The position numbers and the translations under genes are program-made. The notes under the pieces are model-generated. The model was not told the DNA's origin. It saw only the letters and a program-made list of their open reading frames with translations, and did no database searches. A stretch of 64,000 nucleotides of DNA from Pogona vitticeps. Lineage: Eukaryota; Chordata; Lepidosauria; Squamata; Agamidae. The DNA is taken from the NCBI RefSeq assembly GCF_051106095.1, contig NC_135791.1, forward strand, positions 8,094,001 through 8,158,000, in the 5' to 3' direction. This document shows positions 23,101-34,800 of the stretch, one piece after another (the stretch's first letter is position 1; each line of letters starts with the position of its first letter).

Positions 23101-24500
23101 CTGTGAACGAGAGCGGGGTTTCGAACCCAAGGCCGCCTGAGAAGCCCTTGGTCCCTTCAAGGGGACAAGAGGCGGAGGGACACAGCCACCCTTCACACCA
23201 CCGGCACCCCCTGGAGGTTGCTCTCGGATCTAATGTGGAAGCCACACACAACCCCGATGCCCAAACCTTGGGGTATCCTCATGAGGTGTGAGGGAGGGCT
23301 TTGGAAGAGTGGATGGCATTGTTTCCCTGCTTTCATCCGGAAGGAAAGCTTGGCCTTGGCCAGTGTCTCTGGGCAAGGCCGAGCCTCCCTTAGAGAGCCT
23401 GCATCTCTCCATGGCGGGTTGAGGCAGGTGAAGGTACTCCGCTGACAAGAAGCCCCCCCCCAGCCCACAAAGCCGCTTCACCTTGAGGAAGTCATCTGCA
23501 CCTCTGGACCAGCAAACGGTCCATCACGCCAAAAGAGGCTTTCCGCTCATAGTACTCGTGGGAATTACTATGATTATTTCCTATCATCCTATCTCTCTAA
23601 CCTAAAGGTTGGAAGAGAGATGAAAAACTAAGAATAACCAAGGTTCTTTTCAATTTAGATGTTTATTTTGGTTAATTCACCTGCTTCATAATAGCTTTTG
23701 CTAAAAAAAAGGTCCCAGAAATGGAACAACTTCCCAATCTCCCAGCATGTCTACCCAATATGGACAAGCCATGTCGTTTTTCTCAGGGAGCAATGCCCCC
23801 CCCCCCAGCCCTGCTGTGGGAAAAGGAAATATCCCCTTCCGGTCCATCCACTGCTGAATGATCCTTCATCCATCATCCCAACCTCTCGCTGACATTTCTT
23901 TCCTGGACCCTTGCGAGCTGGTCCGGCAAGGGAAGGCCGCAGACCCCTCTTTAGCAGAGTCGATCCAGGCCTAGGAGAGAGCAGCACCCCTCCAGGTGAC
24001 CTGGGAGAGGGAAGAGTTGGAGCCCCGCGGTTTTGGAAACCGATCCCAGCGCCAGAGGAGGTGGCTCTAAGCGAGGCCTCGGGATCTTGGCATCTACTGA
24101 ACTTCGAGCCAAGCACATCTGATGAGTTCCATTACCCAGTACTGCAATGTCTTTGGTGACCCCCTGAATCTGTGGTGTAATGGCTTGCCATAGTTTCTTC
24201 TCTAAATTTCCTCTGTCAATACCACCTTGCTCCAAGAACATAACAAATTATAACATCAGGGTTACTACTATTGATAACTGTGTACTGTAGAACAGCTGGC
24301 ATCCTTATATCTTAACAAGGCAATATTCATTATGGCAGAGGATTTCGGCGTGCACGTACAGGTAGATGGTAGTGATGAAAGCCTATATACCCACTTCCAT
24401 CAGGTATTGGACTCAGAGGGTTATATACCGGGAGAATGTTGTCAAACTTCCAAAGATAAAATAGGCAATTATGCAGGGTATTGCTTTGCTTAGTTCACAA
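23101..24500. other. GC-rich array flank, not resolved
   Basis: The first kilobase is C- and G-rich and resembles the flanks of array exons. The minus strand at about 24238-24080 reads GGIDRGNLEKKLWQAITPQ and onward, which looks like a piece of a once-coding sequence of unknown family. A plus-strand open stretch near 24332 begins MAEDFGVHVQVDGSDES. Neither was recognised. Confidence 0.25.
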
Positions 24501-24519
24501 GAAGGTGGGATCTCCTCCA

Positions 24520-24696
24520 GTTAAATGGTTCCGTGAAGGGGGATTTTTCTGCAGAATCCACTCATGTCACTAAGAGTGATGGCAGTGTGATCGACCATAT
24601 AGCAATCCCGCGCTCTGCATATGAATAGGTTGCTCAGTTTGAAATTGGTAATGGTACAGAAAGTGATCATTTACCCCGACACTGACACGAATACAT
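24520..24696 (+). mobile_element. LINE endonuclease fragment
   Basis: The plus strand reads SDGSVIDHIAIPRSAYE and, after a stop, QFEIGNGTESDHLP. The VIDHIAI and SDHLP motifs are those of the end of an AP-type endonuclease in non-LTR retrotransposons. The BovB copy at 24706 inserted into it. Confidence 0.45.
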
Positions 24697-24705
24697 CCCA
24701 CATAT

Positions 24706-25756
24706 GTTGTTGTTGTTTAGTCGTGTCCGACTCTTTGGGACCCCATGGACCAGAGCACGCCAGGCCCTCCTGTCCTCCACTGCCTCCCAGAAATGGGTCA
24801 AATTCATGTTGGTCGCTTCGGTGACCCTGTCCAACCATCTCATCCTCTGCCGTCCCCTCCTCCTCTTGCCTTCACTCTTTCCCAACATCAGCGTCTTTTC
24901 CAAGGAGTCTTCTCTTCTCATGAGATGGCCAAAGTATTGGAGCCTCAGCTTCAGGATCTGTCCTTCCAGTGAGCACTCAGGGTTGCTTTCCTTCAGAATG
25001 GATAGGTTTGTTCTCCTTGCAGTCCAGGGGACTCTCAAGAGCCTCCTCCAGCACCACAATTCAAAAGCATCAATTCTTCAGTGGTCAGCTTTCTTTATGG
25101 TCCAGCTCTCACTTCCATACATCACTACAGGATTTTTGGCAAGGTGATGTCTGTCAGAACATTGAAAATTTTACAGGCCTGAACAGGTCAAGACAGTAGA
25201 AGTAATGAGCTGCCATAATGTTCACCTGTGCAGACTCAGAAGTGCAGAGTCACAATGACTTTGAAAAGGTGTGTCTGAAGATGATGCAACACCTGTCCCG
25301 ATTGGACAGAAGCATCTACATGTATGTATATAAGTGTACTGTGTGTATATGATGTATCTTTTCTCTATTCTCCTAATTCTTCTCTGTCCGTTACTTTGCC
25401 TCAGCTTGTACTGTTGCCACGCCAAAGGATTGCTGCTCTGTATATTTGTACATTTGTAAATACACGTGTCTTGGATGAAGAAGAGCGTGTGTGCGTGTTA
25501 TTTCCTTCATCAAAACTCTGCTAAATACCAGTCTGCACTGACAATGTCTCTGCTTTTTAAGGTTTGTCATTACCTTCCTCCCAAGAAGCAGGCATCTTTT
25601 AATTTCGTGGCTGCTGTCACCATCTGCAGTGATCATGGAGTAAAAAAGAATGTAAAATCTGTCACTGCCTCCATATCTTCCCCTTCTATTTGCCAGGAGG
25701 TGATGAGACCAGTGGCCCTGATCTTTCTGATGTTGAGCTTCAGGCCATTTTTGCAC
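24706..25756 (-). mobile_element. 5'-truncated BovB copy, split by a solo LTR
   Basis: The BovB 3' end starts at 24706 and runs to 25151, then resumes at 25549 and ends near 25756. The flanking duplication is cccacatat at 24697-24705 and 25757-25765. The reading frame (FELWCWRRLLRVPWTARRTN) is broken by several substitutions and indels. It is clearly older than the full-length copy at 6808-10025. Confidence 0.85.
25152..25543. repeat. Solo LTR inside BovB (fossil)
   Basis: The 392-bp block begins TGTCAG and ends CTGACA, a six-base inverted repeat with TG...CA ends. It is bounded by a five-base duplication, atgtc, at 25147-25151 and 25544-25548. It contains a TATA-like tatataagtg. No internal retroelement sequence remains. 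Orientation and family were not determined; it is younger than the BovB fragment it sits in. Confidence 0.75.
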
Positions 25757-26004
25757 CCCACATATAGTAATCCACAATTAGAATTACAATGGTACTCCAA
25801 CAAAGATTTAGAAGTGGTTGGTAGCAAGGGAATGAAATGGTCACCAGTGGTGGATGTAGGGCTGACTCAGCTACTAAGGACTGGATGAATGCCCAAAATG
25901 CAGTTCTCACTGTCAGCAATCATACCGAGGCAATAAGACAATCTCCAATCCTGAGGATAAAACCGGGAGCACACCTAAAAAGGAAGGGAACCGAAGCTAC
26001 CATG

Positions 26005-27340
26005 GAGTCATAGAGTTAGAAGAGACCACTGAGGCCATCAGGTCCAACCCCCCGCCATGCGGGAACTCCAGAAAAGCACTCCCAACAGATGGCCACCCAG
26101 CCTTTGCTTAAAAACCTCCAAAGAAGGAGACCCCACCAAACTTCGAGGCAGCCTATTCCACTCCCAGACAGCTCTGACTGTCAGGAAGTTCTTCCTAATG
26201 ATCAGATGGAATCTCTTTTCCTGTAGTTTGAAACCATTGCTCCATGTCCTAGTCTCTGGAGCCCTGGAAAACAAACCTGTCCCCCCTTGAACATGACACC
26301 CTTTCAAATATTTAAACATGGCCATCACGTCCTTTCTCAATCTTCCTTTTGTAAGGCTAAACATCCCCAACTCCCTAAGCCGCTCCTTGTAGGACATGGC
26401 TTCCAGACCTTTGACCATTTTAGTCTCCCTCCTCTGGACACGTTCCCAGGTTATCAACCTCCTTTCTGAACTGAGGTGCCCAGAACTGGACACAACACTC
26501 CAGGTGAGATCTGACCAGAGCACAATATAGTGGTACTATCACTTCCCTTGATCTACACTCCTATTGATGCAACTAAGAATCCCATTGGCTTTCTTGGCAG
26601 CCGCATCACACTGCTGACTCGTGTTCAGCTTCTGGTCTACCAAGGCTCCTAGATCTGTTTCACAGATACTGTTGTCTAGTCAGGTGTCATTGATAAAGAT
26701 GTTGAATAACACGGGACCCAGAACAGAACCCTGGGACACCGCACTAGTCTCCTGTTTCCAGGACGAAGGGGAGCCATTTGTGACCAGTCAACCAATGAGA
26801 AATCCACTTAGCAGTAGCACTATCTATCCCACATTCTACTAGCTTCTTTGCAAAAATATCATGAGGAACCTTGTTGAAAGCCTTACTGAAATCAAGATAT
26901 GCTACATCCAGAGCGTTCCCTTCATCCACCAGGCCTATAGTTCTGTCAAATGAGTCTCGCATGACTTGTTTTTGAGAAACCCGTGTTGACTTCTAGTACT
27001 GACAGCATTGCTTTCTAAGTAATTACAAACTATCTGCTTAATGATCTTCTCTAGAATCTTTCCAGGAATGGATGTCAGACTGACGGGGCAATAATTATTG
27101 GGGTCTTCTTTTCCCCCCTTTTTGAAGATAGGGACGATATTTGCCCTTTACACTTAGCTGAGTTGAAAGGTATTTAGTCAACCATTCTGTTTTTTTAGAC
27201 ATCTCCCATTTTTCCTTCTTGTTGGAACAAGATTGGGCCTTTAGTATCTCAGTTCTAAAAAATTCCCATCCATCCTTCACTCCCTTCTCCTTTAGTGCCT
27301 CTGGAAGGGCTTCGAAAACAGTCGGCTGGTTCGACAGAGA
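26005..27340 (-). mobile_element. CR1 LINE fragment
   Basis: The minus strand carries reverse transcriptase pieces: VAYLDFSKAFNKVPHD near 26870, an upstream YCPVSLTSIPGKILEKII-like piece near 27080, and the C-terminal LTVRAVWEWNRLPRSLVG near 26180. These are CR1-clade signatures. The element is 5'-truncated, and its frame is broken in several places. It lies left of, and abuts, the next LINE. Confidence 0.8.
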
Positions 27341-28450
27341 ACAGAAACAGGCCAAGAGTCAAATAAGAAAAACGCATTATAACTACAGGAACATTTATAA
27401 TTTATTGTAATTACAGAAAAACTCATTTGCAGGCTTGACTTGAGTTTATTGTACGGTCATAGACCCAAAAATACAAGGATAAAAACATGACATAAAATAT
27501 ACAAAATCAGTTAGATATTAGAAGATAACCTGAATATAAAACTTGAATCATGCATTTATCTTAACACAACACTTTACGGATTCTTAAAACTGAGAATAAA
27601 AACTTAGCCACTGACTATGATATTAATCGGTTCTCTCCGGACAGCAGAAACTTCAGGTAGTCTGCGGGAGGTATATTAATGCATTTACACATTATTGGGT
27701 AGAGGTAAAGGATACGTTCAGTCTTATATAAATTACATTCTAGAAGGGTGTGTGCCAGGGACTCAACTGTTTCTTCCCCACAGGGGCATATCCTTTCTCC
27801 GTAAGGAATGTTATTAAAGCGCCCTTTTAACAAGGCAGAGGGAAAGCAATTGAACCTAGCCCTTGAGAAGACAAAACGATACCTTGGTACATTGATTTGA
27901 TATAGATAATTTGGTAACTTGGGAAAGTTACAATTTATACCAGAGTACGTTGGTGAGCAGGTCCTGTCTGCACCTGCTAGTGAGTACTGGAGATCTATGT
28001 CTTTAATGCATTGCACAAGCATTGTCTTGATGTTGTCGTAAGGCTGACTCAGGAAGAAGTCCATAGAGAAGCCTAAGAGATGTAATTTGTCAGTAAATCC
28101 CTCGTGCCATGAGCTGGTAAAGACATCTTTTTGTAAATAGTGTAAATACCCACTGGTTGTGGGAGCATATACCACCTTCAACCAGAATCGGAATGCATGC
28201 AACCAGGTTTGACATTCCACCAACTGAAGGCCAGCCTCCAAACGCAAGGCAGCTGAAGAGACGCATCTTGGCAAAGCGAATAGGATTCGCAGTGAGTTTG
28301 ACAGAACACTTTCAACAGAGGGATTGAAACCATTTATCCAAATTGCAATATCATACAGGAGCTGTGCAAGAATTTTGTACTTGACTATCTGTAGAGCAGC
28401 AGAGAGGAACTGCCCACCCTGGACATAGTGGTATCGTCTAAGAACTTTAG

Positions 28451-29840
28451 GTATGCCCAATGTTAAAAAATATTATATAGCAAATCAATTAAGAGTTATT
28501 GGAGATATTATATAGAATAAAGAAAAATTAATTTGGTTGGAGATGGAATCTTCAGAAATAAATGGAAATGCTGAAGGGTACTTGTTTAATATAGCAAAGA
28601 GAAGTTCAATAAATTAGATAAAAAACCCTTTTTTAAGAAACCTGTTAAATATTTGGTATAAATATAAAGAGAAGTTTTGTCCCTCAACTTCACCATTAAA
28701 ATTAGTGACTGAGACAGAAAGTTTTCCTACAAATTTAAAAGATTTAGTAGAACTATTTAAGAATAAAAGGGCTGCAAGATTAAAGGACTGGATGTGTGAA
28801 ATGAGATCAAAGGAGTTGATTAGGTCTAAACTTCAAACTAATAAACTATCATGGTATAATCTTATTCATTTAGACACGTGGACAAAGGATTGGTTGAAAA
28901 CTAATGGTAAATGTAGAGAACTTACCAAGTACGAAAAATTTCTGTCATCACATGAAGATATGCAAGATACAATTTTGAAAGGGATAGTAAGTAAAATATA
29001 TAATATAATTTTGGAACAAGAGGAAAAAGAATGGTGAATAGAAGGTTTGAAATTAATTTGGGAAAATGATTTAAAAATAGAAATTAAAATAGAGGATTGG
29101 ACAAAAATGTGGAGGATGAGAGTCTTAAGATTAATGTCAACAAGAATAAAGGAAAAAAAAATTAAAATCTGCCTAAGGTGGTATTTGACTCCTGTAAAAT
29201 TAAATATAATAAATCCAACATACCCCAAAGCATGTTGGAAATGTGATGAGGAAATTGGTACGTATTTTCACATGTGGTGAGAATGTAAAGTGGTTAAGAA
29301 ATTTTGGGAATTGATTTTTAAGGAAATGTGTTATATTTGGTAAAGATATTGATTTTAATGCCAAAATTGCTTTATTGTCAATTTTTGATAACACATATTT
29401 GGACCATCACTCGAAAGAATTAAACACCAATTTTATGACAAGTGCTAGAATATTAATAGCTAGATTTTGGAAAGACAAGAATGATATTAAAATAGAAGAC
29501 TGGTATTGTGAAGTATGGGACATTGCATTAAATGATAAATTGACTATGGAACTTAAAATAAAAAGAGGGGAAATAAGTTCTAAAAAATTCTATGATATTT
29601 GGGGTAAATTTGTGGAATTTGTGTTAGTGAAAGGAAGGGGGAAAGCCTCTAAAGAATACTCAATACAATTCTGGAGAGGTAATCTGTAAAAAAAATATTA
29701 TTATAGTAAAGAGAGTCCCGTGGGTATGGGGTGCACGTTAGAATTTTATAATATGCACTATTACTTGTAATTTGTTTTGTATTTTTGTTGTTATGTATGT
29801 GTTTTTGTGTATTTTTTTAAATAAAAAAATTAAAAAAATA
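28451..29840 (+). mobile_element. 5'-truncated L1 LINE inside the unclassified LINE
   Basis: The plus strand encodes late L1 ORF2: LSWYNLIHLDTWTKDWLK, RIKEKKIKICLRWYLTP, and the Cys-rich ACWKCDEEIGTYFHMW. A 3' UTR and an A-rich tail end near 29840. An imperfect duplication, taagaactttag / taagaactttgg, flanks it at 28439-28450 and 29839-29850. A few stops and frame changes break the frame. The insertion postdates the host LINE. Confidence 0.85.
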
Positions 29841-30128
29841 AGAACTTTGGTTGTATCATTTGCACCTGTACTGGTGCTTGTCTATGGTACGACCAGGAGA
29901 GGGTATGTGAGAAGACAATTCCCAAGTATTTAAATGTTTTAACTTGTTCTATATGCTGGCCCTCAATAACCCAATCTTTAACTTTACTATGTCTAGAGAA
30001 AACCATTATTTTGGTTTTCTGGAAATTAATTGTTAATAGGTTGTTCCTGCAGCCAATTTATTCTTCCATCCTGCAATATTCCAGGATAGAGGATTCAGAG
30101 TCTGACTGTGTATCTTATCTGACGTTAG

Positions 30129-31760
30129 TCAGTCTTGGGCGAGGGCTGCTAGAGGGGCATATCTGTTGTCCAGGTGCCATTCAGAGTTAGACCTACTGGA
30201 AGTTCTGAAGTGACTGGGTAGGTGGCTCTTCCCCTTGGAGGTTTGATACATTCTGTGACTATTGGAAGACTTATGGACACCAATCCTTGGAGTCTCTCTC
30301 TTTTGTATTCTCTGGCTGTTAAATATGTTTATGAAACCACGGGGTTGATTAATCAAGATATTATTGGGGGCAGATACAAAAGGTGGACATACTTCTTTCC
30401 CTCTGTAGTTTAAGTTAGGCTCAGGGGGTGTAACACCGGCATGGGTGGGGGCATTTCTCCTGTGCCTGGAGTACTCATAATTAGAAGAGGGCTCAACAGT
30501 TCTTTCTGATTTTCCATGAGGTGTTGGAATCCTTTTAAAATTTACATTGAGTCCAGATTCATCAACCATTACCCTCCCATCAAAAGTACCCCTGTGATTC
30601 TCATCATCCAGCTGTCTGTTTGTTTTGAATGGTCTTTGCAAGTTTTGTTTTGCAGTTGACTTAAAATTTGTCCTACAGTGTATTATATGCGTTCCCCATT
30701 TGAAAGATATCGGTATGTCTTCAAACTTACATATTAAGCTCCAAAAATGATAAGCATGTCCATTTTCTTTAAATGACAGATGCACCCTCCCCCTCCACAT
30801 CTTAGGCTTTGTAGGATATATACATGAACAATGCATATAAATTAAGGGACCCCAATCTTTACCCAGAATGTCCAAGATATCCCGTGTTACATCGGTGTTA
30901 GTTTTCCACGTATTATTGGAGCTTTTTAGAGGCCAGTTGTATATAGTAATATGACTCACAGTGTTAGTTGGTGAGACTGTAGTCTGTGGCTTCTCTGTTC
31001 CAGAGTCTATTTTCGTAAGAAGTCGTAGATAGGTATTGTCCGCCTGTATATTGTCCCTATCTGTAGGGGCTATAAATGAGGACTGTGGGCCATTTACGTC
31101 TGGGGTAGCATCTTGCCATTCATCAATTACTATGAAGTCTGCATTTGAAACGGTTAAATTCAGGTCCTCAGTAGCTTTGTTTGCATTGCAATTCTCAGCC
31201 TGAGTCTCTGGAACCTTTTCAGAGTTTGCGGCCAACTCTGTGTCCACCAACCTCTGAATAAGATGCTCTTCTTTTTGAGTTAGGCAGGGATTATTCTTGT
31301 TTATTTCTAGTATATGAATCCCACTTCCTGAGTGGTGGAAGTCTGAATCTGGGTTAGGGAATGCCCGGGGTGGTGGTGCTGCTGTCAAAATCCCCGTTTC
31401 TATCAGGATGGCTATGAGTTGGAGAGTTGCTTTCAAGTCAAATATTTCTTGATGCAGTGCATGTAGTTTATTGAAGATGCTCTGAGTTGATTTTGCAGAT
31501 AAGAAGCACTGGTCCCGCAATTGATTGTAGATAATTTTGATGTCCTCATTCTCAAGCCCACAAGATTTGTCTATCTGTTCTTCTATGGATACATTCCTTG
31601 GCTCGGTGTCTGATAAATTTGGATTTTTCTCAGGCAGGTCCGTTGATAAAATTGATGACCTTTCCTGCAATCCTGGGTCCACTGACCAATTGCCAATCAA
31701 GTAACCAAAAGGGTCTTCAGCCACATCATTTCTTTGGGAATCTCTGATGGTCACGTTCAA
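30129..31760 (-). CDS. LINE ORF1, 543 aa, open
   Basis: This is a 543-codon open frame, upstream of the ORF2 remains of the same element. The N-terminal half is acidic and rich in Asn, Ser and Thr; the C-terminal third is basic (KSERTVEPSSNYEYSRHRRN), which fits an RNA-binding ORF1. I see no zinc knuckle, RRM or esterase motif. The middle has SVSPTNTV-like polar sequence and a segment IYNWPLKSSNNTWKTNTDV followed by ILDILGKDWG. The open frame is unexpected in an element that has lost much of ORF2. Confidence 0.6.
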   Translation of the reverse strand: MNVTIRDSQRNDVAEDPFGYLIGNWSVDPGLQERSSILSTDLPEKNPNLSDTEPRNVSIEEQIDKSCGLENEDIKIIYNQLRDQCFLSAKSTQSIFNKLHALHQEIFDLKATLQLIAILIETGILTAAPPPRAFPNPDSDFHHSGSGIHILEINKNNPCLTQKEEHLIQRLVDTELAANSEKVPETQAENCNANKATEDLNLTVSNADFIVIDEWQDATPDVNGPQSSFIAPTDRDNIQADNTYLRLLTKIDSGTEKPQTTVSPTNTVSHITIYNWPLKSSNNTWKTNTDVTRDILDILGKDWGPLIYMHCSCIYPTKPKMWRGRVHLSFKENGHAYHFWSLICKFEDIPISFKWGTHIIHCRTNFKSTAKQNLQRPFKTNRQLDDENHRGTFDGRVMVDESGLNVNFKRIPTPHGKSERTVEPSSNYEYSRHRRNAPTHAGVTPPEPNLNYRGKEVCPPFVSAPNNILINQPRGFINIFNSQRIQKRETPRIGVHKSSNSHRMYQTSKGKSHLPSHFRTSSRSNSEWHLDNRYAPLAALAQD

Positions 31761-31861
31761 ATTTTGATTGTTTGAGATAGATGGAGTAAAAACCAGGGGT
31801 TCTCAGAGCCCTGAGGATTCCCCTGTTCTCGCTGCTGATTGCTCCACCCCTCGCCCTCACA

Positions 31862-34800
31862 TTAGCGATCTGCGTCCAGGTACGGCCATCGTTCATCGAG
31901 CTCTTTTAGGAATTCCTCTGCTTCGCTTTCTATCTCCTTCATGCACAAAAAAATATTAACAATTACTTTTATAGTCACAAAATATGAACCTGGCCACACA
32001 TCAGAAACTTCTATAAAATAAATTGTCTAATGATATAAGAAACCTGCTAAAATTCCTAGCATAAAGAATGTTTTTCCCAAGATATTAAAATACAGGATCA
32101 ATTGCAACTCGATACAGTATTTTACATGGATTCTATGTTCCTCTTACACCAGAATTTGACAGCTGTAACCTTGGAGCAAGGGCTTTAAAAAAAAAACTAT
32201 CCTTGCCTAAATCCTCCAGTCTCACAGGAGAGAATCCAATTGCACATTTTGGGATCCGGCCAGGACTCCTCTTTAGGGAGGCTTCCTCCATTTTGTGCCC
32301 ACCACCAAGGCAGATACACCTCATGCTTCAGTTCTGAGAGACACACTATACTTTGCCTGGTGGGAGGAACCAACGGAGTCCTTTCTCCAGTTGTGGTGAC
32401 CAGCATTTTAGACTTCTTCAAGACATCCTGCTGGATCTCCCCACTTGACAAAGAGACCAACGAGATGCCGGAGGGAAGCCCGCAGCCGGGATGGGAATGG
32501 GATGGGACTCACGCCTTAGCCTCGGCAGGAACTCCTATGAAGAAAACTATGCTTGGTGCAGGGAAAGCAGGTGGGGGTTGAGGAAGGTCTCCCTCCCAAT
32601 GTTAGAGCCCCAGGTCAACTATAAATTAGTAAAACATTAAAAAAATTTTAACAGTTTTCAAATTAAGAACTTATGGATAAACAACAACAATAAACCCCAA
32701 TGGTGTACATCTTCCTCACAGGGTCCTTTCTCCTGCTCCTTGACCATTGTGAATGCATAGATTGCATCTATTATTTTTACATTTAAGGGCATATCAGAAA
32801 GGTTAGAAATACTCTAGCTTTGGTCGCATGGTCAAGGAGCGCATGAGCCAGAGGCTTCTTTCAGGTTTATTTCCTATTTCCCTTTCCAGTCCAGTTCAGA
32901 AGAGCAGAAAGGTTGATGAAATCTAGTGCATAAACGGCGAGGTAGCTGCTATGTTATATTAGAAGACACCCACCCTTACTTGGAATGGACTCTGGGTAGC
33001 GGGAGACAGAGAGAGCGCAGGGGATGACCACGAGGAACCTCCTTTTCCATGCTCAGAAGATATTGCAGGTGGAGAGCTGCTTTCTCTTGGTAGTGGAGAG
33101 CGAGGGACTAGCTGGGGAGAAAGTGACGACCTCTCTGGAGGTAGTGAAGGTGAGTCTCTCCTCTGGATCGGAGGACCCTCTGGCCTGGGTGTGGGAGAGT
33201 GACAGTAAGAAGATCAATGGTGCAGGGGAATATACTAAGAAAAATATTTCAGGACTAAAACAAAAAACAAATGGATGAGATGGGTGGCCCGACAATTGAT
33301 TTCATCAATAATTTGAGATGATTTGCAAAGGGTAAAATGAAAAGTGATTCATAAAAGCAACCGGAGGGATCTCCCCTTAGTGAGCAGGAATTTAAGTCCA
33401 CGGACCAATGCCTATGTGAATTAGGAAAGCCATGTAGGCCATAAATGTCATGTTTTCAAAAGATGTTTGCAGTCGTATTCTAATGTGCTTTTCAAGGATT
33501 ATTCAGGGAGAATCTTCCAGTTGATTTTTACACACCCCCTTCTGTTTTTGTGTTTTTCAACGAAGGCAGCCCAAGAGAGTGGCTTTCCGCGAGCAGGATT
33601 CCACACTCCAGAACAAGGGAGAAGCCAGGAGGGAGTCAGGGGGCTGAAGGCTGCCCGCCCTGCTCCACCTCAGCCCTTCCTCTTTGGGAGGGTGCTGCAA
33701 TCCCTGGGGGGGGGGCTTCAGGGGTCCTTTAGCTAAGCACACCGTACCTTTCAACATGTTCCTGTTTTTCTCCTGCCTCTGATGACTCCTGTGAATGAGA
33801 GAGAGGTTTTCAGCCGAAGGCGGCCTCGCTCCCCAAAGCATACCTGAGGTCAGGGAACAGGGTTAGCCTAGCCTAAGGCAAGCAGAGGCCAGGGAGGGCC
33901 ATTCCTGCCAGGAGAGGGTGAGGTCAGGACCTGGATGAAAGATACAGGATGCCTTGGGAGGTAGGGGGATCCGGGCCTTTCCTTGCTTACCATTGAAGAG
34001 GGGGATTTTCCATAGATTTCCTCCAGTCGTTTGACCACACTAGAAGACAGAAGAAGCCAACATGAAGTGACAGGCGATGCTTGGAAGGCAGGAGTCCCAA
34101 CCCTCTCGGCTCTTTTTCTCGGGGCTGCTTCCTTGGCCTCCCAGGGACCTCAGTTCCCACTGGGTGCCCCAACCAGGGAGCCCAACCCTGAGCAGGAAGA
34201 ACCGAACACGCTGCCCAGAGGCCAGAAGTCAGCCCTCCTGCCTTGTCCATTTGCCTCAACCACAGGGACCCAAACCTAGAGAAAGGGGGTACCTCTTCAG
34301 AAGTGCTTCGACAGAGTCCTCTGACCCGGTGCTGCTGTCATCGTCCAGAGGGGAGTCGCTTTCACTGGGGACGTCCTGCAATCAGAGTCAGCTGTCAGTT
34401 CCTTGAAAACCAAAACCTTCCCTTTCCTGAACTCACCCACACTCTATTTGCAGAACTCGGAATTTCTCAAAGAAGTTAAAGCAAAGGCGTGGGAAGGGGT
34501 TGGATTGGGAAAAAAATGGGGAACTAGAGGCTGAGCAGGGGGAAACGGGTTGGGTTTCTCCCCTTCAAGGACCTACCTGGGACTTCCAACACCAAGTCAA
34601 AAAAGAGAGCGAGGGAGAGAGAGACAGAGAGAGAGAGGAGAAAACGACTGATTGCGAAGGGAATCAGTCTTTCAACTTCCTTCAGTTGAAAGGAAGGCCA
34701 CCCTCTTCCACCCTCAACAGATGCCCATCAAAAAGATCCACAGTCCTGGCTTACCCGGGCGACGACAGCCCCCTGGACGATGTCAGCAGCATCGAGGAGG

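Larger units (their letters stand above)
27410..31790 (-). mobile_element. Unclassified two-ORF LINE, interrupted by L1
   Basis: Reading right to left, an intact ORF1 (31760-30129) is followed by the late part of ORF2. KTKIMVFSRHSKVKDWVIEG near 30000 is the end of the reverse transcriptase. After an L1 insertion, 28460-27615 gives the C-terminal region with CPCGEETVESLAHTLLEC, a Cys/His-type motif. Most of the endonuclease and reverse transcriptase is missing between ORF1 and that point. It resembles the LINE at 36568-40790 in its C-terminal layout. Candidate clades are I/Vingi-like or R4-like, not decided. Confidence 0.65.

Noticed and set aside
22485-23291. 268-codon plus-strand open frame
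   Set aside because: It is very Pro/Gly-rich and low in complexity, with no motif. The GC content alone explains the lack of stops, and a phase-consistent array exon lies on the minus strand at 23054-23100.
32197-32460. Minus-strand frame SLSSGEIQQDVLKKSKM as another array exon
   Set aside because: It is present in two copies and open, but the donor is weak in one and absent in the other. Including it is not needed to keep the frame of unit D.
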